Assembly: GCA_002400845.2 (NCBI GenBank)
Contig: NVRK02000095.1
Location: 28,095-92,094, forward strand
DNA from: Hyphomicrobiales bacterium
GTDB taxonomy: Bacteria > Pseudomonadota > Alphaproteobacteria > Rhizobiales > Rhizobiaceae
DNA length: 64,000 bases
Direction: 5' to 3'
Under the pieces are notes generated by a model. It was not told the origin of the DNA, searched no databases, and saw only the letters and a program-made list of their open reading frames with translations. This document shows positions 8,596 to 17,318 of this stretch, in pieces. The position numbers and the translations under genes are program-made. Positions within the stretch are counted from its first letter, which is position 1. Each line of letters begins with the position of its first letter.

Positions 8596-8787
8596 TTTGA
8601 AACCCTTCGTTTAGGTAAACAAAAGGTTGCAAAAGGTATGCCAAATTGGATGTTTGTATAAAATTAAGTCGAGCGAAAATACTTCGTGCTTAATATGTGT
8701 CGTTAATATTTTTGGTTAAGTTTTGTGAAGTTGCTTAAAAGCTGAAAAATGATATCAAAAATGCGATATATTGTAATAAAATGGCGT

Positions 8788-9516
8788 TTATCCGCGTCTT
8801 TGCGATAATTCCATAGTAGCGCGTGAAATTGTTTCATTTGCTTTATCTACGACACCACTGGCCGCTTCGAAGTGTTGCGTAATCGTAATTAGATTTGCAA
8901 GTTCCTTCATTGGGTTAACGTTTGAAGATTCAAGTGCGCCTTGTCGTATAAACGTACTGGCGCCTGGCGCTAGTGGTTGGGCGGGTGTGCTGGTAAAGAA
9001 CGCTGAATTCCCATATCGGGACTCAACATATTGTTGATCTACAGAAAATACACCTAATTCAGCAACAAAATTTCCATTAACTAATATGCGACCGTCTGAG
9101 GAGATAATTGGTTTTGAAGATGTATCTGGAATTTGAATTGGTGAATTGCCAGAATCAAGAACTGCATGACCTTCTATAGATTGTAAATCGCCAAAAGGGG
9201 TGACCTGAAATCTACCATCTCTAGTATAAGCAATGCCTGCTGGGGTTTGAATTGCGAAAAAACCTTCGCCTGACAAAGCGACGTCATATGGGTTGTTAGT
9301 GTCGATATGGGTGCCTTGAACCGTTGAGGCATGAATGCCCGATATCGTTGGGAAGTGTACTGGGTTTTTGTCTGCGTTTGAAACGATGGAACTGAAATCT
9401 ACACCTTCAGAACGAAATCCAATGGTGGTAGAATTTGCAATATTGTTAGCAACTGTTTCTAATTGCTTACTTAAAGTACGCTGTGCTGCTGTGCCAACTG
9501 CAAGTGCCGATTCCAT
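8788..9516 (-). CDS. flgF: Flagellar basal-body rod protein FlgF
   Basis: Proximal rod subunit of the flagellar basal body, 242 aa. The N-terminal rod/hook signature is LETVANNIANSTTIGFRSE and the C-terminal rod-family segment is GALESSNVNPMKELANLI. The middle resembles FlgG/FlgE domain D1 (GEGFFAIQTP, YTRDGRFQV). The protein has no cleaved signal and is exported by the flagellar type III system. It lies 22 bp downstream of the DUF1217 gene on the minus strand, the same pairing as in S. meliloti; fliI, which often follows flgF there, is not adjacent here. Confidence 0.95.
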   Translation of the reverse strand: MESALAVGTAAQRTLSKQLETVANNIANSTTIGFRSEGVDFSSIVSNADKNPVHFPTISGIHASTVQGTHIDTNNPYDVALSGEGFFAIQTPAGIAYTRDGRFQVTPFGDLQSIEGHAVLDSGNSPIQIPDTSSKPIISSDGRILVNGNFVAELGVFSVDQQYVESRYGNSAFFTSTPAQPLAPGASTFIRQGALESSNVNPMKELANLITITQHFEAASGVVDKANETISRATMELSQRRG

Positions 9517-9538
9517 CTAATTTCCTCTGAGTGGTATT

Positions 9539-10312
9539 TTAAAACCTGGTTTTAAGATTTTGAATTGCAGATAATGTATCTATTGAGATGTTTAAGATTG
9601 CATTTGGATTAGAGAGAATGGGCGGTATTGAAACCGAAGTTGGATTTTGCATATCCCAACCTGTCAAAAATCTGCTCACCATTTCTTCTATTTTTTCAGG
9701 ATCTTTTAGGTCTTCAATATCAAATTTGTCTTCAATCAGCTCAACTTGTTTGTCTAGGGATTGATAACTCATTGCTGTTGGCATAGCGAATGTGGTTTGT
9801 ACAAATTGCAATAGAGCCGCATCAGCCAATATATTTAATGGCGTCTCAATGTCTTCGGCCTTACGTTGAAAGTACATGGCAAGCCTAACGCCAGCATTTT
9901 GATTGCCTGCTTCAACTTCTAAGTTTTGTTGATAAAACTTGTCAATTACACCAACGGTAACTTTACTAAATGCAGTTGTTGCTTCGCCATTTCTTACAAA
10001 ATTGAAATCTTCGGCTAATTCTTGGTAACGCGGATCTGTAAGTCGGTTAGCCATAGAATCTTCGTCATCTATGCCGCCTTCTAATAGCTTGCGCACAAAC
10101 CCTTTGGCGTAAGTCATTTCTTCTAGGCCATAGGCCTCCATAACGGTCGCAAAAATTCGATCATCATCTATAAGCGCATCAATGGATTTTATGCTCGTGA
10201 TGTTTTCTTTATAATATTCAACTTCGCGAGAAACCTGAGGTTTGGACTGAATGCGCTCAAGAGCGCGGGCAGAATCTGCGGCAAAAAGCTTATATGTTAA
10301 AACAGCATCCAT
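9539..10312 (-). CDS. DUF1217-family flagellar-locus protein
   Basis: A 257-aa, mainly helical, acidic protein. The N-terminus (TYKLFAADSARALERI) and the repeated KEN/DDRIFATVMEAYGLEEM-type helices are typical of DUF1217, a family found beside flgF and motA in rhizobia (SMc03023 in S. meliloti). Its molecular role is not established; its constant position implies flagellar assembly or export. It probably forms an operon with flgF and is divergent from motA across a 172-bp region containing an 11-bp inverted repeat. Confidence 0.85.
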   Translation of the reverse strand: MDAVLTYKLFAADSARALERIQSKPQVSREVEYYKENITSIKSIDALIDDDRIFATVMEAYGLEEMTYAKGFVRKLLEGGIDDEDSMANRLTDPRYQELAEDFNFVRNGEATTAFSKVTVGVIDKFYQQNLEVEAGNQNAGVRLAMYFQRKAEDIETPLNILADAALLQFVQTTFAMPTAMSYQSLDKQVELIEDKFDIEDLKDPEKIEEMVSRFLTGWDMQNPTSVSIPPILSNPNAILNISIDTLSAIQNLKTRF

Positions 10313-10364
10313 GTTGATGATCCATTAGTTTTGAGAACCCTTATTGTTTGCAATAATATGGTTG

Positions 10365-10404
10365 GCTTGCGCGAAACTGTTGAAACTTCCAGCTTCGCGC
10401 AAGC
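10365..10404. promoter_or_regulatory. 11-bp perfect inverted repeat between divergent flagellar operons
   Basis: GCTTGCGCGAA (10365-10375) and TTCGCGCAAGC (10394-10404) are perfect arms around an 18-nt spacer. It lies between the DUF1217-flgF start and the motA start, so it could be an operator serving both, or a cruciform/hairpin. It is unusually GC-rich for its surroundings. Its core AGCTTCGCGCA recurs in the 47.5-kb tandem repeats, so it could instead be a dispersed repeat element. Confidence 0.5.
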
Positions 10405-10484
10405 TAGCGCGCCTAGTTTAAAAGTATTCGCATGCCAAATGAATTGGAGCGACCTTATGTTTATTTATTTCTAGGGGAAATATA

Positions 10485-11357
10485 GTGACAATTATTATTG
10501 GCCTCGTTGTTAGTTTGGTTTGTATGCTTGGTGGCTATATGGCCATGGGGGGTAAGCTGGGCGTGCTTAATCAGCCTTGGGAATTTGTTATTATATGTGG
10601 TGCGGCGCTTGGTACGTTTATTGTGGCCAACCCGATGCCAACTATTAAAGATACTGGAAAAGCATTGGGTGATGCTTTTTTCGATAGAGGGCCCAAGCAC
10701 CAAGATTATCTTGATGTGCTTGGTCTGTTGTTTGCTTTAATGCAAGAAATGAAATCTAAGACGAGTGCTGAAGTTGAAGCGCACATTGATGCGCCTGATG
10801 ACTCTCCAATATTTACTGCTTTCCCAAATATCTTGAAAGACCGGCACAAGGTAGATTTTATTGCAGATTATGTACGCATTATGATTATTGGTACAGCAAG
10901 ACCGCACGAAATTGATGCTTTGATGGATGAAGAAATTCACACGATTGAATATGATAAACTAAAACCATATCATGCAATGCAGGCTATGTCAGATGGATTG
11001 CCAGCGCTTGGTATTGTTGCTGCGGTTTTGGGTATTATTAAGGCGATGGGGTCGCTTGATAAGCCACCAGAGGTTCTGGGTGCGCTTATTGGCTCTGCGT
11101 TGGTTGGTACGTTTGCGGGTATTTTTATGTCGTACGGTATTGCGGGGCCGATTGCGACAAAAATAAAAACGGTGCGCTCTAAGCAAGTAAAATCATTTGT
11201 TATTATCAAGCAGACATTGATTGCCTATATGAGTGGTGCAACGCCACATATTGCGATTGAACATGGTCGCAAAACCATTTCATCTAAAGATAGGCCGTCA
11301 ATTGATGTGGTTGAAGAGCAAATGATGAATGTTGCAGCGCCAGCTGCTGCTGAATAG
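10485..11357 (+). CDS. motA: Flagellar motor stator protein MotA
   Basis: Proton-channel stator subunit, 290 aa, in the inner membrane. Hydrophobic segments lie at the N-terminus (IIIGLVVSLVCMLGGYMAMG, then FVIICGAALGTFIVA) and at about residues 165-220 (LPALGIVAAVLGIIKAMG and VGTFAGIFMSYGIAGP), with a large cytoplasmic loop between, as in MotA. The start is GTG at 10485, preceded by AGGGG. It is the first gene of the motA-fliM-(unknown)-fliN-fliG-flhB operon. Its partner MotB is 16 kb downstream, as in rhizobia. Confidence 0.95.
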   Translation: MTIIIGLVVSLVCMLGGYMAMGGKLGVLNQPWEFVIICGAALGTFIVANPMPTIKDTGKALGDAFFDRGPKHQDYLDVLGLLFALMQEMKSKTSAEVEAHIDAPDDSPIFTAFPNILKDRHKVDFIADYVRIMIIGTARPHEIDALMDEEIHTIEYDKLKPYHAMQAMSDGLPALGIVAAVLGIIKAMGSLDKPPEVLGALIGSALVGTFAGIFMSYGIAGPIATKIKTVRSKQVKSFVIIKQTLIAYMSGATPHIAIEHGRKTISSKDRPSIDVVEEQMMNVAAPAAAE

Positions 11358-11362
11358 ATCTG

Positions 11363-12310
11363 GTGGGTGATGTGAGTTTTGATGGTAACGATAATATGAA
11401 GCAGGGTATTTCTGGATCTGGTCCAGATTTTGATGCAGATATATTAAATGCGCTGCGCCAGAGTGCGGAATATTCAATCGATAGTGACGATAGACTCTCT
11501 GGTTTTTTTGCTGACCTCCATGAGGGATGTGCCGAGACATTAGCTAATTTTATTGGCGCAAAAGTTGTGACATCTGAACGTTCTGTTGAGATGCTAAAGT
11601 TTGATTTAACTGCTGATATAACTGCTGATAGTGGAGAACTTTTTTGTAAAGTTCAAGGCGATGATGGGAAAATATTATTCGTTTATTCAATTGCTCAATC
11701 TGATTTTAAAAGACTGTTGCACTTGGTGTTGAGCGGAAAAATTGACGAAGGTAATTTGAGAGCTGATAAACTATTAAGTCCAGCAGAGAGCAAACTACTA
11801 GTAAGGGTATTTAATCTTTTTAGTGAATTTCTTTTTGGCAAATTTGAAGTGCTTGCAGTGCGTGGTGTGCCAAGAAATCCATTGATAATTAATGGTCAAA
11901 CATATGCTGCACTTACTGAATTGGAAGAGTTTTCAAAGGTGAAAATGACTTTTGTTGCAGGGGAATTTAAATTTATGATCGATATGGCTGTTCCTTTTGA
12001 AATGATTAGCACGCCACCAGCGGTGGTCTTTACGCCTAATGAGATGCAGGAAAAAAATAAATCTGAACGCATTTGGAAAGAAATGCTTCGTAATTCTATC
12101 GAGTCTTTACCTATAGAATTGGAAGCAGAGTTGATATCTGCAGATATGTCTTTAAGCGAGATTTCGCGTTTAGTGGTTGGCGATATGTTGAATATTAGTT
12201 TTGGACAAAAGCCTATTCTCGTCAACTATGAAGATGGCGATAAGGCATTTATGACAAGGGCTGAATTGAACGGCTCACAATTATTACTAAGAGTAACATC
12301 AGGAGCGTAA
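11363..12310 (+). CDS. fliM: Flagellar switch protein FliM
   Basis: C-ring subunit of the motor switch, 315 aa, close to other rhizobial FliM proteins and diverged from enteric FliM. The C-terminal SpoA domain is visible from about residue 240 (SIESLPIELEAELISADMSL, SEISRLVVGDML, ending in TSGA). The middle is the CheC-like FliM domain. The canonical N-terminal CheY-binding peptide is not obvious; DADILNALR at about residues 25-33 is the nearest match. The start is uncertain: GTG at 11363, GTG at 11372 (better spaced from GGTGGG), or ATG at 11396. Confidence 0.88.
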   Translation: MGDVSFDGNDNMKQGISGSGPDFDADILNALRQSAEYSIDSDDRLSGFFADLHEGCAETLANFIGAKVVTSERSVEMLKFDLTADITADSGELFCKVQGDDGKILFVYSIAQSDFKRLLHLVLSGKIDEGNLRADKLLSPAESKLLVRVFNLFSEFLFGKFEVLAVRGVPRNPLIINGQTYAALTELEEFSKVKMTFVAGEFKFMIDMAVPFEMISTPPAVVFTPNEMQEKNKSERIWKEMLRNSIESLPIELEAELISADMSLSEISRLVVGDMLNISFGQKPILVNYEDGDKAFMTRAELNGSQLLLRVTSGA

Positions 12311-12312
12311 GT

Positions 12313-12873
12313 ATGGAATTTAATGTTGGAATGTTTGTTGTGTTTTTGATGTTGGCGGCTTCGCTTGGTGTTGCAAGCTATGTGGGCTTTTTGGTTTATC
12401 GTCTAAGTAAAGACAGCCAACGCCAGTCTAATTTGATGCTGAAGGCATTGGTTAAAAGCACGCAAGATATGCGTAGTTTTGATACAAAAATTAATCTTGT
12501 TCAAGAAACTGGAATGCAATCACTTACTTTTCAGAAAAAAGCTTTTGACCATAATAGAATTTTAGTTTTATCGATGAATCAGCAATTGAAATCAATTCAA
12601 AAAATGCTTGATGATGGATCACATAATTCTGCGGGCAAGGTTGCAAATAAAGTGCGTGAGAATGTGTCTTTAACAAAAGGGGCATTGGCAAATAATTTTA
12701 AAACTCAGAGCCCTAAAATTGCAAGAACTCATGTTGGCTCTACTGAGGCAGTTGTTAAATTGGAGGATTTATTCGCACATAAGTTTGTAGATAATTCTTC
12801 TCAGACTGAAAGAGCTTTAAGAATGTCAACCGAGCGAAATGCTGCACTAATTCGGAGAGTTGTAAATGGCTAA
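12313..12873 (+). CDS. Unknown membrane-anchored protein between fliM and fliN
   Basis: A 186-aa protein I do not recognise. An N-terminal transmembrane segment (about residues 5-29, MFVVFLMLAASLGVASYVGF onward) is followed by a basic, Gln/Lys-rich, probably helical region. It starts 2 bp after the fliM stop and its last 8 bp overlap fliN, so it is translated with the C-ring genes. In the rhizobial order as I recall it, fliN follows fliM directly, so this looks like an added gene. A role near the C-ring or stator is inference from position. Confidence 0.8.
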   Translation: MEFNVGMFVVFLMLAASLGVASYVGFLVYRLSKDSQRQSNLMLKALVKSTQDMRSFDTKINLVQETGMQSLTFQKKAFDHNRILVLSMNQQLKSIQKMLDDGSHNSAGKVANKVRENVSLTKGALANNFKTQSPKIARTHVGSTEAVVKLEDLFAHKFVDNSSQTERALRMSTERNAALIRRVVNG

Positions 12874-13444
12874 TAATCCTGTAGTAGGCTTAGATAATCT
12901 TGACGGTCTGCCTTCATTGGATGGTGGGGCTGATGATGGTTTGCCATCATTAGATGCTGGTTTGCCATCATTAAATACTGGTGCCAGTGTTGAATTAGAT
13001 ACGTTACCTCCATTGGGAACGGGTGATGGTGCGGCTTCTTTGGGAGATGAATTGGCAAATCAAATGCCTGATCTTGAAACACCGACAAATGCAGGGTTTA
13101 TGCCAGAAATAACTTCTGAGCCGAGTACCCCAGCACCAAGTGCTTCGATTAGTAAACAAGCTGGACCCAGTGGTAAAATAGTGAATATTAAAAATATCCA
13201 ATCCATTAAAGTTCGTGTTCAGGCCATTTTAGGTGGGGTGAATATGTCGGTTTCAGAATTGGCGGATCTAAAGCAAAATGATTTAATTCCTTTGGATGCA
13301 TGTATCGGCGATGAAGTAGACCTTTGGGCCAATGGTGTCGTGATTGGTAAAGGTGAAATTGTTGTTATTGAAGCTGAAACGCCAAGATTTGGAATCACAC
13401 TAACAAGACTTGTAAATTCTGACGTTGCTAACGCAGCTGAGTAG
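12866..13444 (+). CDS. fliN: Flagellar motor switch protein FliN
   Basis: C-ring subunit, 192 aa. The C-terminal third is the SpoA domain (IKVRVQAILGGVNMSVSEL, then DEVDLWANGVVIGKGEIVV and FGITLTRLV). The N-terminal part is a long low-complexity extension with repeated LPSLD/LPSLN units, for example LDGLPSLDGG, DGLPSLDAG and LPSLNTG; rhizobial FliN proteins are longer than enteric ones in the same way. It overlaps the upstream unknown gene by 8 bp and precedes fliG by 37 bp. Confidence 0.94.
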   Translation: MANNPVVGLDNLDGLPSLDGGADDGLPSLDAGLPSLNTGASVELDTLPPLGTGDGAASLGDELANQMPDLETPTNAGFMPEITSEPSTPAPSASISKQAGPSGKIVNIKNIQSIKVRVQAILGGVNMSVSELADLKQNDLIPLDACIGDEVDLWANGVVIGKGEIVVIEAETPRFGITLTRLVNSDVANAAE

Positions 13445-13481
13445 TTCAACGGCTGTAGTTAGCCGAATTTAAGGTACGATA

Positions 13482-14489
13482 ATGTCGAGCAGTCCGCAGT
13501 CTATAAATGCCATCACTGAACTATCTGGTCCGCAAAAGGCTGCAGCATTCTTGATGGTGCTAGGCAAGGATGCCGCCGTAAAAGTTGGTGAATATTTTAC
13601 AAAAGAAGAATTACGGATAATTGTAGCAGCGGCAGAGGAATTGCCATCTGTGAACACAAATACAGTCGATACACTTGTGCAAGAATTTGACGAAAACTAT
13701 TTATCAATTGGTTTACTTGCCGAGCCAGATGAACTGTCCAGTGTATTTGGTACTTCTGATAATGGTATTGCAAAGGGGAAGAAAGCTGATTCTGAAAAGG
13801 CAGCGAGCGACCCTGCAACATTAATAAATAATCTTGATGACGATATGGTTTTGGAATTTTTTCAAAATGAGCCGCCTATGATTAGTGCCTTACTATTGGA
13901 TGCTTTAGGACAAGAAAAAGCGGCAGCTATATTGAATAAACTTGATCCTGAACTGCGTAATCAGGTGTTTACAAGCTATATGAATCGTAAAGAATTAAGC
14001 CCAGCAATGGAGAGCATGTTAGCCGCTGATCTGCTGGAACTTGTTCAAGCTGCGGAAGCTGATGATAGTGCGACTGAAGCTGTAGAAAAAGCAGCTTCGA
14101 TGATTAATTTCTTACCTGAAAATATTTCAGATGATCTTGTTGAATTTATAAAAGAGCAAGATCCAGGCCTTGCTAATTCTATTACGAAGGCGTTGTTCCG
14201 CTTCCCAATGATAGAATTCTTAGACAAGCCAACCAGAGCAAAAATTATGGATGGTGTGGATTCTAGTGATGTTGCTAAAGCGCTTATTGATGTTAGCGAA
14301 GGTCTTAAGGATGCAGTGCTTGATGTGATGAGCCAACGTAATCGTAGAATGATTGAATCTGAATTGGCCTTAGGCGCTAAAGAAGATGCAATTGATATCG
14401 CTAGAAAAGCTATTGCATCGCATGTGTTGAAGCTTGTTAAAGCAGGCAAAATAACTTTGCCAACTGAAGACGAAGAGTTAGCAGCGTAA
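13482..14489 (+). CDS. fliG: Flagellar motor switch protein FliG
   Basis: Torque-generating C-ring protein that links the MS-ring (FliF) to FliM and the stator, 335 aa. The N-terminal domain shows LSGPQKAAAFLMVLGKDAA; the middle domain has LLDALGQEKAAAILNKLDPE; the C-terminal torque domain has RFPMIEFLDKPTRAKIMDGV and the typical VMSQRNRRMIESEL helix. It lies between fliN and flhB in the C-ring operon. Confidence 0.96.
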   Translation: MSSSPQSINAITELSGPQKAAAFLMVLGKDAAVKVGEYFTKEELRIIVAAAEELPSVNTNTVDTLVQEFDENYLSIGLLAEPDELSSVFGTSDNGIAKGKKADSEKAASDPATLINNLDDDMVLEFFQNEPPMISALLLDALGQEKAAAILNKLDPELRNQVFTSYMNRKELSPAMESMLAADLLELVQAAEADDSATEAVEKAASMINFLPENISDDLVEFIKEQDPGLANSITKALFRFPMIEFLDKPTRAKIMDGVDSSDVAKALIDVSEGLKDAVLDVMSQRNRRMIESELALGAKEDAIDIARKAIASHVLKLVKAGKITLPTEDEELAA

Positions 14490-14505
14490 TACCTGGGGCT
14501 TAAAC

Positions 14506-15594
14506 ATGTCAGACGAAGATAAAGACAGTAAAACCGAAGACCCTTCGGATCAAAAGATTCAGCAAACCTTGGACAAGGGTAATGTTCCTTTTTCAAAGGA
14601 AATTACAAATGTTGCTTCTTTGTTTGCAATTTTACTCGTCTCTTATTTCGCATTGCCTGCCTCGGCTGTTAATCTAACAACATTGTTAAATGCTCTTTTT
14701 GCCAACATAAATGATTGGCCTTTAGATTCAGCTGAAGAAGCTGAAAATTTATTCACGATTATCAGAGGGCGGTTGCTTTGGGTATTAGTGCCGCTTGTGT
14801 TTCCATTGATGGCAATTGGTTTGGCGTCTGCTCTGTCGCAAAATCAGCCACGTTTAATCTTAAATCGAATTTCACCGAAATTTGAAAAAATATCTTTAAT
14901 GAAAGGCATAAAGCGTTTGTTTGGTAAGCAAACTGTACGTGAATTTGCAAAATCGCTCACAAAAATGGGTGGTGCAGGTTTTATTGCATTTAGCGTTTTG
15001 TATTTTGAAAGAGATTATATTTTGTCGCTCATTATGGTCGATCAAAATCAAATTCCTGCTGTCATTCATTCGTTATTTTTAAAGTTAGTTTTTGGGTTGG
15101 CGGTGACCATGATTACCCTAGGTATTGCCGATTATATTTGGATAAAAAAGGATTGGTTTGACGATCAAAAAATGACCAAGCAAGAAGTGAAGGATGAAAT
15201 GAAGCAGTCTGAGGGTGATCCAGCTCTTAAACAAAAGGCGCGTTCGCTTGGTCAAAGCAGATCTAGAAGAAGAATGATAAAAGAAGTTGATAAAGCGACA
15301 TTGATTATTGCAAATCCGACGCATTTTGCCATTGCCATAAGATACAGGCAAGGAATTGATGATGTACCTATTGTATTAGCAAAAGGGCAGGATTTAATTG
15401 CGCTCAAAATACGTGGAATTGCGGAGGAAAATAACATTCCTGTATTTGAAGATAAGCCATTGGCTCGTGCACTCTATAAAGTTGCAATGGTAGAAAAAGA
15501 AATTCCTGCCGAGTTTTTTATACCAGTTGCCGCGTTAATTCGTGGGCTGATGAAGGTTGATAATAAAGTGGCTGGTAAAGTGGCTATACAGTGA
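14506..15594 (+). CDS. flhB: Flagellar export gate protein FlhB
   Basis: Inner-membrane export-gate protein that switches substrate class through self-cleavage, 362 aa. A charged cytoplasmic N-terminus (MSDEDKDSKTEDPSDQKIQQ) precedes four transmembrane segments. The autocleavage motif NPTH is intact (IIANPTHFAIAIRYRQG, about residue 270), followed by the cytoplasmic domain with the family motif ENNIPVFEDKPLARALY. It starts 16 bp after fliG. Confidence 0.97.
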   Translation: MSDEDKDSKTEDPSDQKIQQTLDKGNVPFSKEITNVASLFAILLVSYFALPASAVNLTTLLNALFANINDWPLDSAEEAENLFTIIRGRLLWVLVPLVFPLMAIGLASALSQNQPRLILNRISPKFEKISLMKGIKRLFGKQTVREFAKSLTKMGGAGFIAFSVLYFERDYILSLIMVDQNQIPAVIHSLFLKLVFGLAVTMITLGIADYIWIKKDWFDDQKMTKQEVKDEMKQSEGDPALKQKARSLGQSRSRRRMIKEVDKATLIIANPTHFAIAIRYRQGIDDVPIVLAKGQDLIALKIRGIAEENNIPVFEDKPLARALYKVAMVEKEIPAEFFIPVAALIRGLMKVDNKVAGKVAIQ

Positions 15595-15604
15595 GTAGTG
15601 GGAC

Positions 15605-16030
15605 ATGATTAATAATTTTAGTAATTTTAGTAATTGTTTAGAGGGGCGCGAGGCAGCGATTCATCAAGCGGCGAAAAGGCTAGAGCCTGAACTTCGTATG
15701 ATTGATCCTTTGTGCTTTGCAATGCATTTGGCTTTTGGGCAACTGCCTGAGGTACACGACCAAATTGTTGGAATCTTAGATCGAAATTTTAAAGACTATT
15801 CAATGAGTTTTGCCTGTACAGGCGAAGTTGATAGCTCATGGTCTAAGGTTCCAGAAGTAGGGTTAGATTTTGAATTTAACTCAAATGGAGTTTTTGCATT
15901 TTTCAGGTTTATTTTATCTGGTGATACTTCAAAGGTGGAATTACATCACATTTCATTTGAAGCAAATGACAACAGCCCTGAGGAAAATTCTCAATTGTTG
16001 ATTGATAATTTATCCCAGGTAGCATGCTGA
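15605..16030 (+). CDS. Hypothetical protein between flhB and flgB, 141 aa
   Basis: Soluble 141-aa protein starting 10 bp after flhB and so probably in its operon. No signal peptide or membrane span. The N-terminal half is helical (GREAAIHQAAKRLEPEL); the C-terminal half looks beta-rich (FEFNSNGVFAFFRFILSG). I do not recognise a family. Rhizobial loci carry small unassigned genes near flgB, and this may be one of them. Confidence 0.7.
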   Translation: MINNFSNFSNCLEGREAAIHQAAKRLEPELRMIDPLCFAMHLAFGQLPEVHDQIVGILDRNFKDYSMSFACTGEVDSSWSKVPEVGLDFEFNSNGVFAFFRFILSGDTSKVELHHISFEANDNSPEENSQLLIDNLSQVAC

Positions 16031-16153
16031 TTATATTGCTTTAAGGGCAAGCATTAAGCCATAGATTTCATTCAGAATTATCTTCAAGTAAGCTTCACAC
16101 AAGTTAGCTCGGCTATCAAAAAAGTGAGATATGTTTAATCGAGGAGTGGGTAG

Positions 16154-16531
16154 ATGGCAGAAGTATACCTTAGTGCGCTTTCAAAATCGCATGCTGATTG
16201 GTTGTCCGTCAGACAGACCCTCATTTCGAGCAATATCGCAAATGCTAATACACCCGGTTTTAAAGCTCAGGACGTTAAGGCATTTGACCAAAAAAATACA
16301 AAATTTACCGATTTATTGGTTACCAATGCCAATCACCTGCAAGGTGGTCTTGGCGGTGTTGATGGGGTTGCTAGTGGCGCCGATAGCGCATGGGAAACTG
16401 TGCACTCTGGCGGCAATGTTAACTTGGCTCGTGAAGCGATTAAATCTGGAGATGTTGCAACAGCGTTTGAATTGAATACTTCGGTTGTTCGTTCATTCCA
16501 CCGCATGGTCTCTTCGGTTTACGGAGGATAA
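16154..16531 (+). CDS. flgB: Flagellar basal-body rod protein FlgB
   Basis: Proximal rod subunit, 125 aa, the family length. The N-terminal motif LISSNIANANTPGFKAQDVK is the rod-protein signature. The C-terminus (ELNTSVVRSFHRMVSSVYGG) matches the FlgB coiled end. ATG at 16154 follows GAGGAG. It is first in the tightly packed rod operon flgB-flgC-fliE-flgG and is followed by flgC after 1 bp. Confidence 0.95.
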   Translation: MAEVYLSALSKSHADWLSVRQTLISSNIANANTPGFKAQDVKAFDQKNTKFTDLLVTNANHLQGGLGGVDGVASGADSAWETVHSGGNVNLAREAIKSGDVATAFELNTSVVRSFHRMVSSVYGG

Positions 16532-16532
16532 T

Positions 16533-16949
16533 ATGGCTGATCCATTAAAAGCAGCGCTGGCAATTTCTGGTTCTGGTATCGAGGCTCAAACGCATCGTAT
16601 GCGTATTGTGTCTGAAAATATAGCAAATGCAAATTCTACGGGAAATACTCCTGGCTCTGATCCATACAGTCGCAAAACAATTACCTTTGCTTCAGTGATG
16701 GATCGAGCTAGCGGCGTAGCTAAAGTGCAAGTATCTCATTTTGGTGTCGATAGGACTGGTTACATAAACCAGTATGACCCAAGTCACATAGCGGCAGATG
16801 AAAAAGGCATGGTTAAAATGCCTAACGTCGATATGTTTATGGAAATTGCAGATATGCGCGAAACCGTTCGTACTTATGAGGCCAACATGCAGGCGACTAA
16901 ACAAGCGCGTGAAATGATTTCAATGTCTATCGATTTGATGAGGAATTAA
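16533..16949 (+). CDS. flgC: Flagellar basal-body rod protein FlgC
   Basis: Proximal rod subunit, 138 aa. The signature RIVSENIANANSTGNTPGSD is near the N-terminus, and the C-terminal helix contains RETVRTYEANMQATKQAREM. ATG at 16533 is chosen because GGAGG lies 5 nt upstream; the longer open frame from 16485 would overlap flgB. Confidence 0.96.
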   Translation: MADPLKAALAISGSGIEAQTHRMRIVSENIANANSTGNTPGSDPYSRKTITFASVMDRASGVAKVQVSHFGVDRTGYINQYDPSHIAADEKGMVKMPNVDMFMEIADMRETVRTYEANMQATKQAREMISMSIDLMRN

Positions 16950-16951
16950 AG

Positions 16952-17290
16952 ATGTCGGCTGTTATGGGGGTATCGTCTATCAATAGCGCAATTTCTGCTG
17001 CTCGTAGTATGGGTGTGGAGGATGCAGTTGGTTTATCTAATGATGCGAAAAGCAATGTTGGTGAAACTGCAAGTGTCTCATTTAAAGACGTATTGTTTGA
17101 TGCTGGTAAAGACATGGTGGGTTCAGTTCAAAAGGCTGAAGCCATGTCGATAAAAGGCATAAAAGGCGAAGCCAGTGCTTATGATGTTGCTTCTGCTGTT
17201 GTGGAAGCTGAGCAAAGTTTAAAAATGGCTGTTGCTGTTAGAGATAAAATAGTCTCGGCATATCTTGAAATCAGCCGCATGCAAATCTAG
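16952..17290 (+). CDS. fliE: Flagellar hook-basal body complex protein FliE
   Basis: Junction protein between the MS-ring and the rod, 112 aa. The C-terminal helical pair (ASAYDVASAVVEAEQSLKMA, ending VSAYLEISRMQI) is typical of FliE. It starts 2 bp after flgC and precedes flgG by 28 bp. Confidence 0.94.
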   Translation: MSAVMGVSSINSAISAARSMGVEDAVGLSNDAKSNVGETASVSFKDVLFDAGKDMVGSVQKAEAMSIKGIKGEASAYDVASAVVEAEQSLKMAVAVRDKIVSAYLEISRMQI

Positions 17291-17318
17291 CGCAAATTTA
17301 TCTTAGGAAAGTGTTTCA

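Noticed and set aside
8664..8693. Inverted repeat TTAAG...CTTAA after flgF as terminator
   Set aside because: The arms are interrupted and no T run follows on the minus strand, so it is not listed as a feature.
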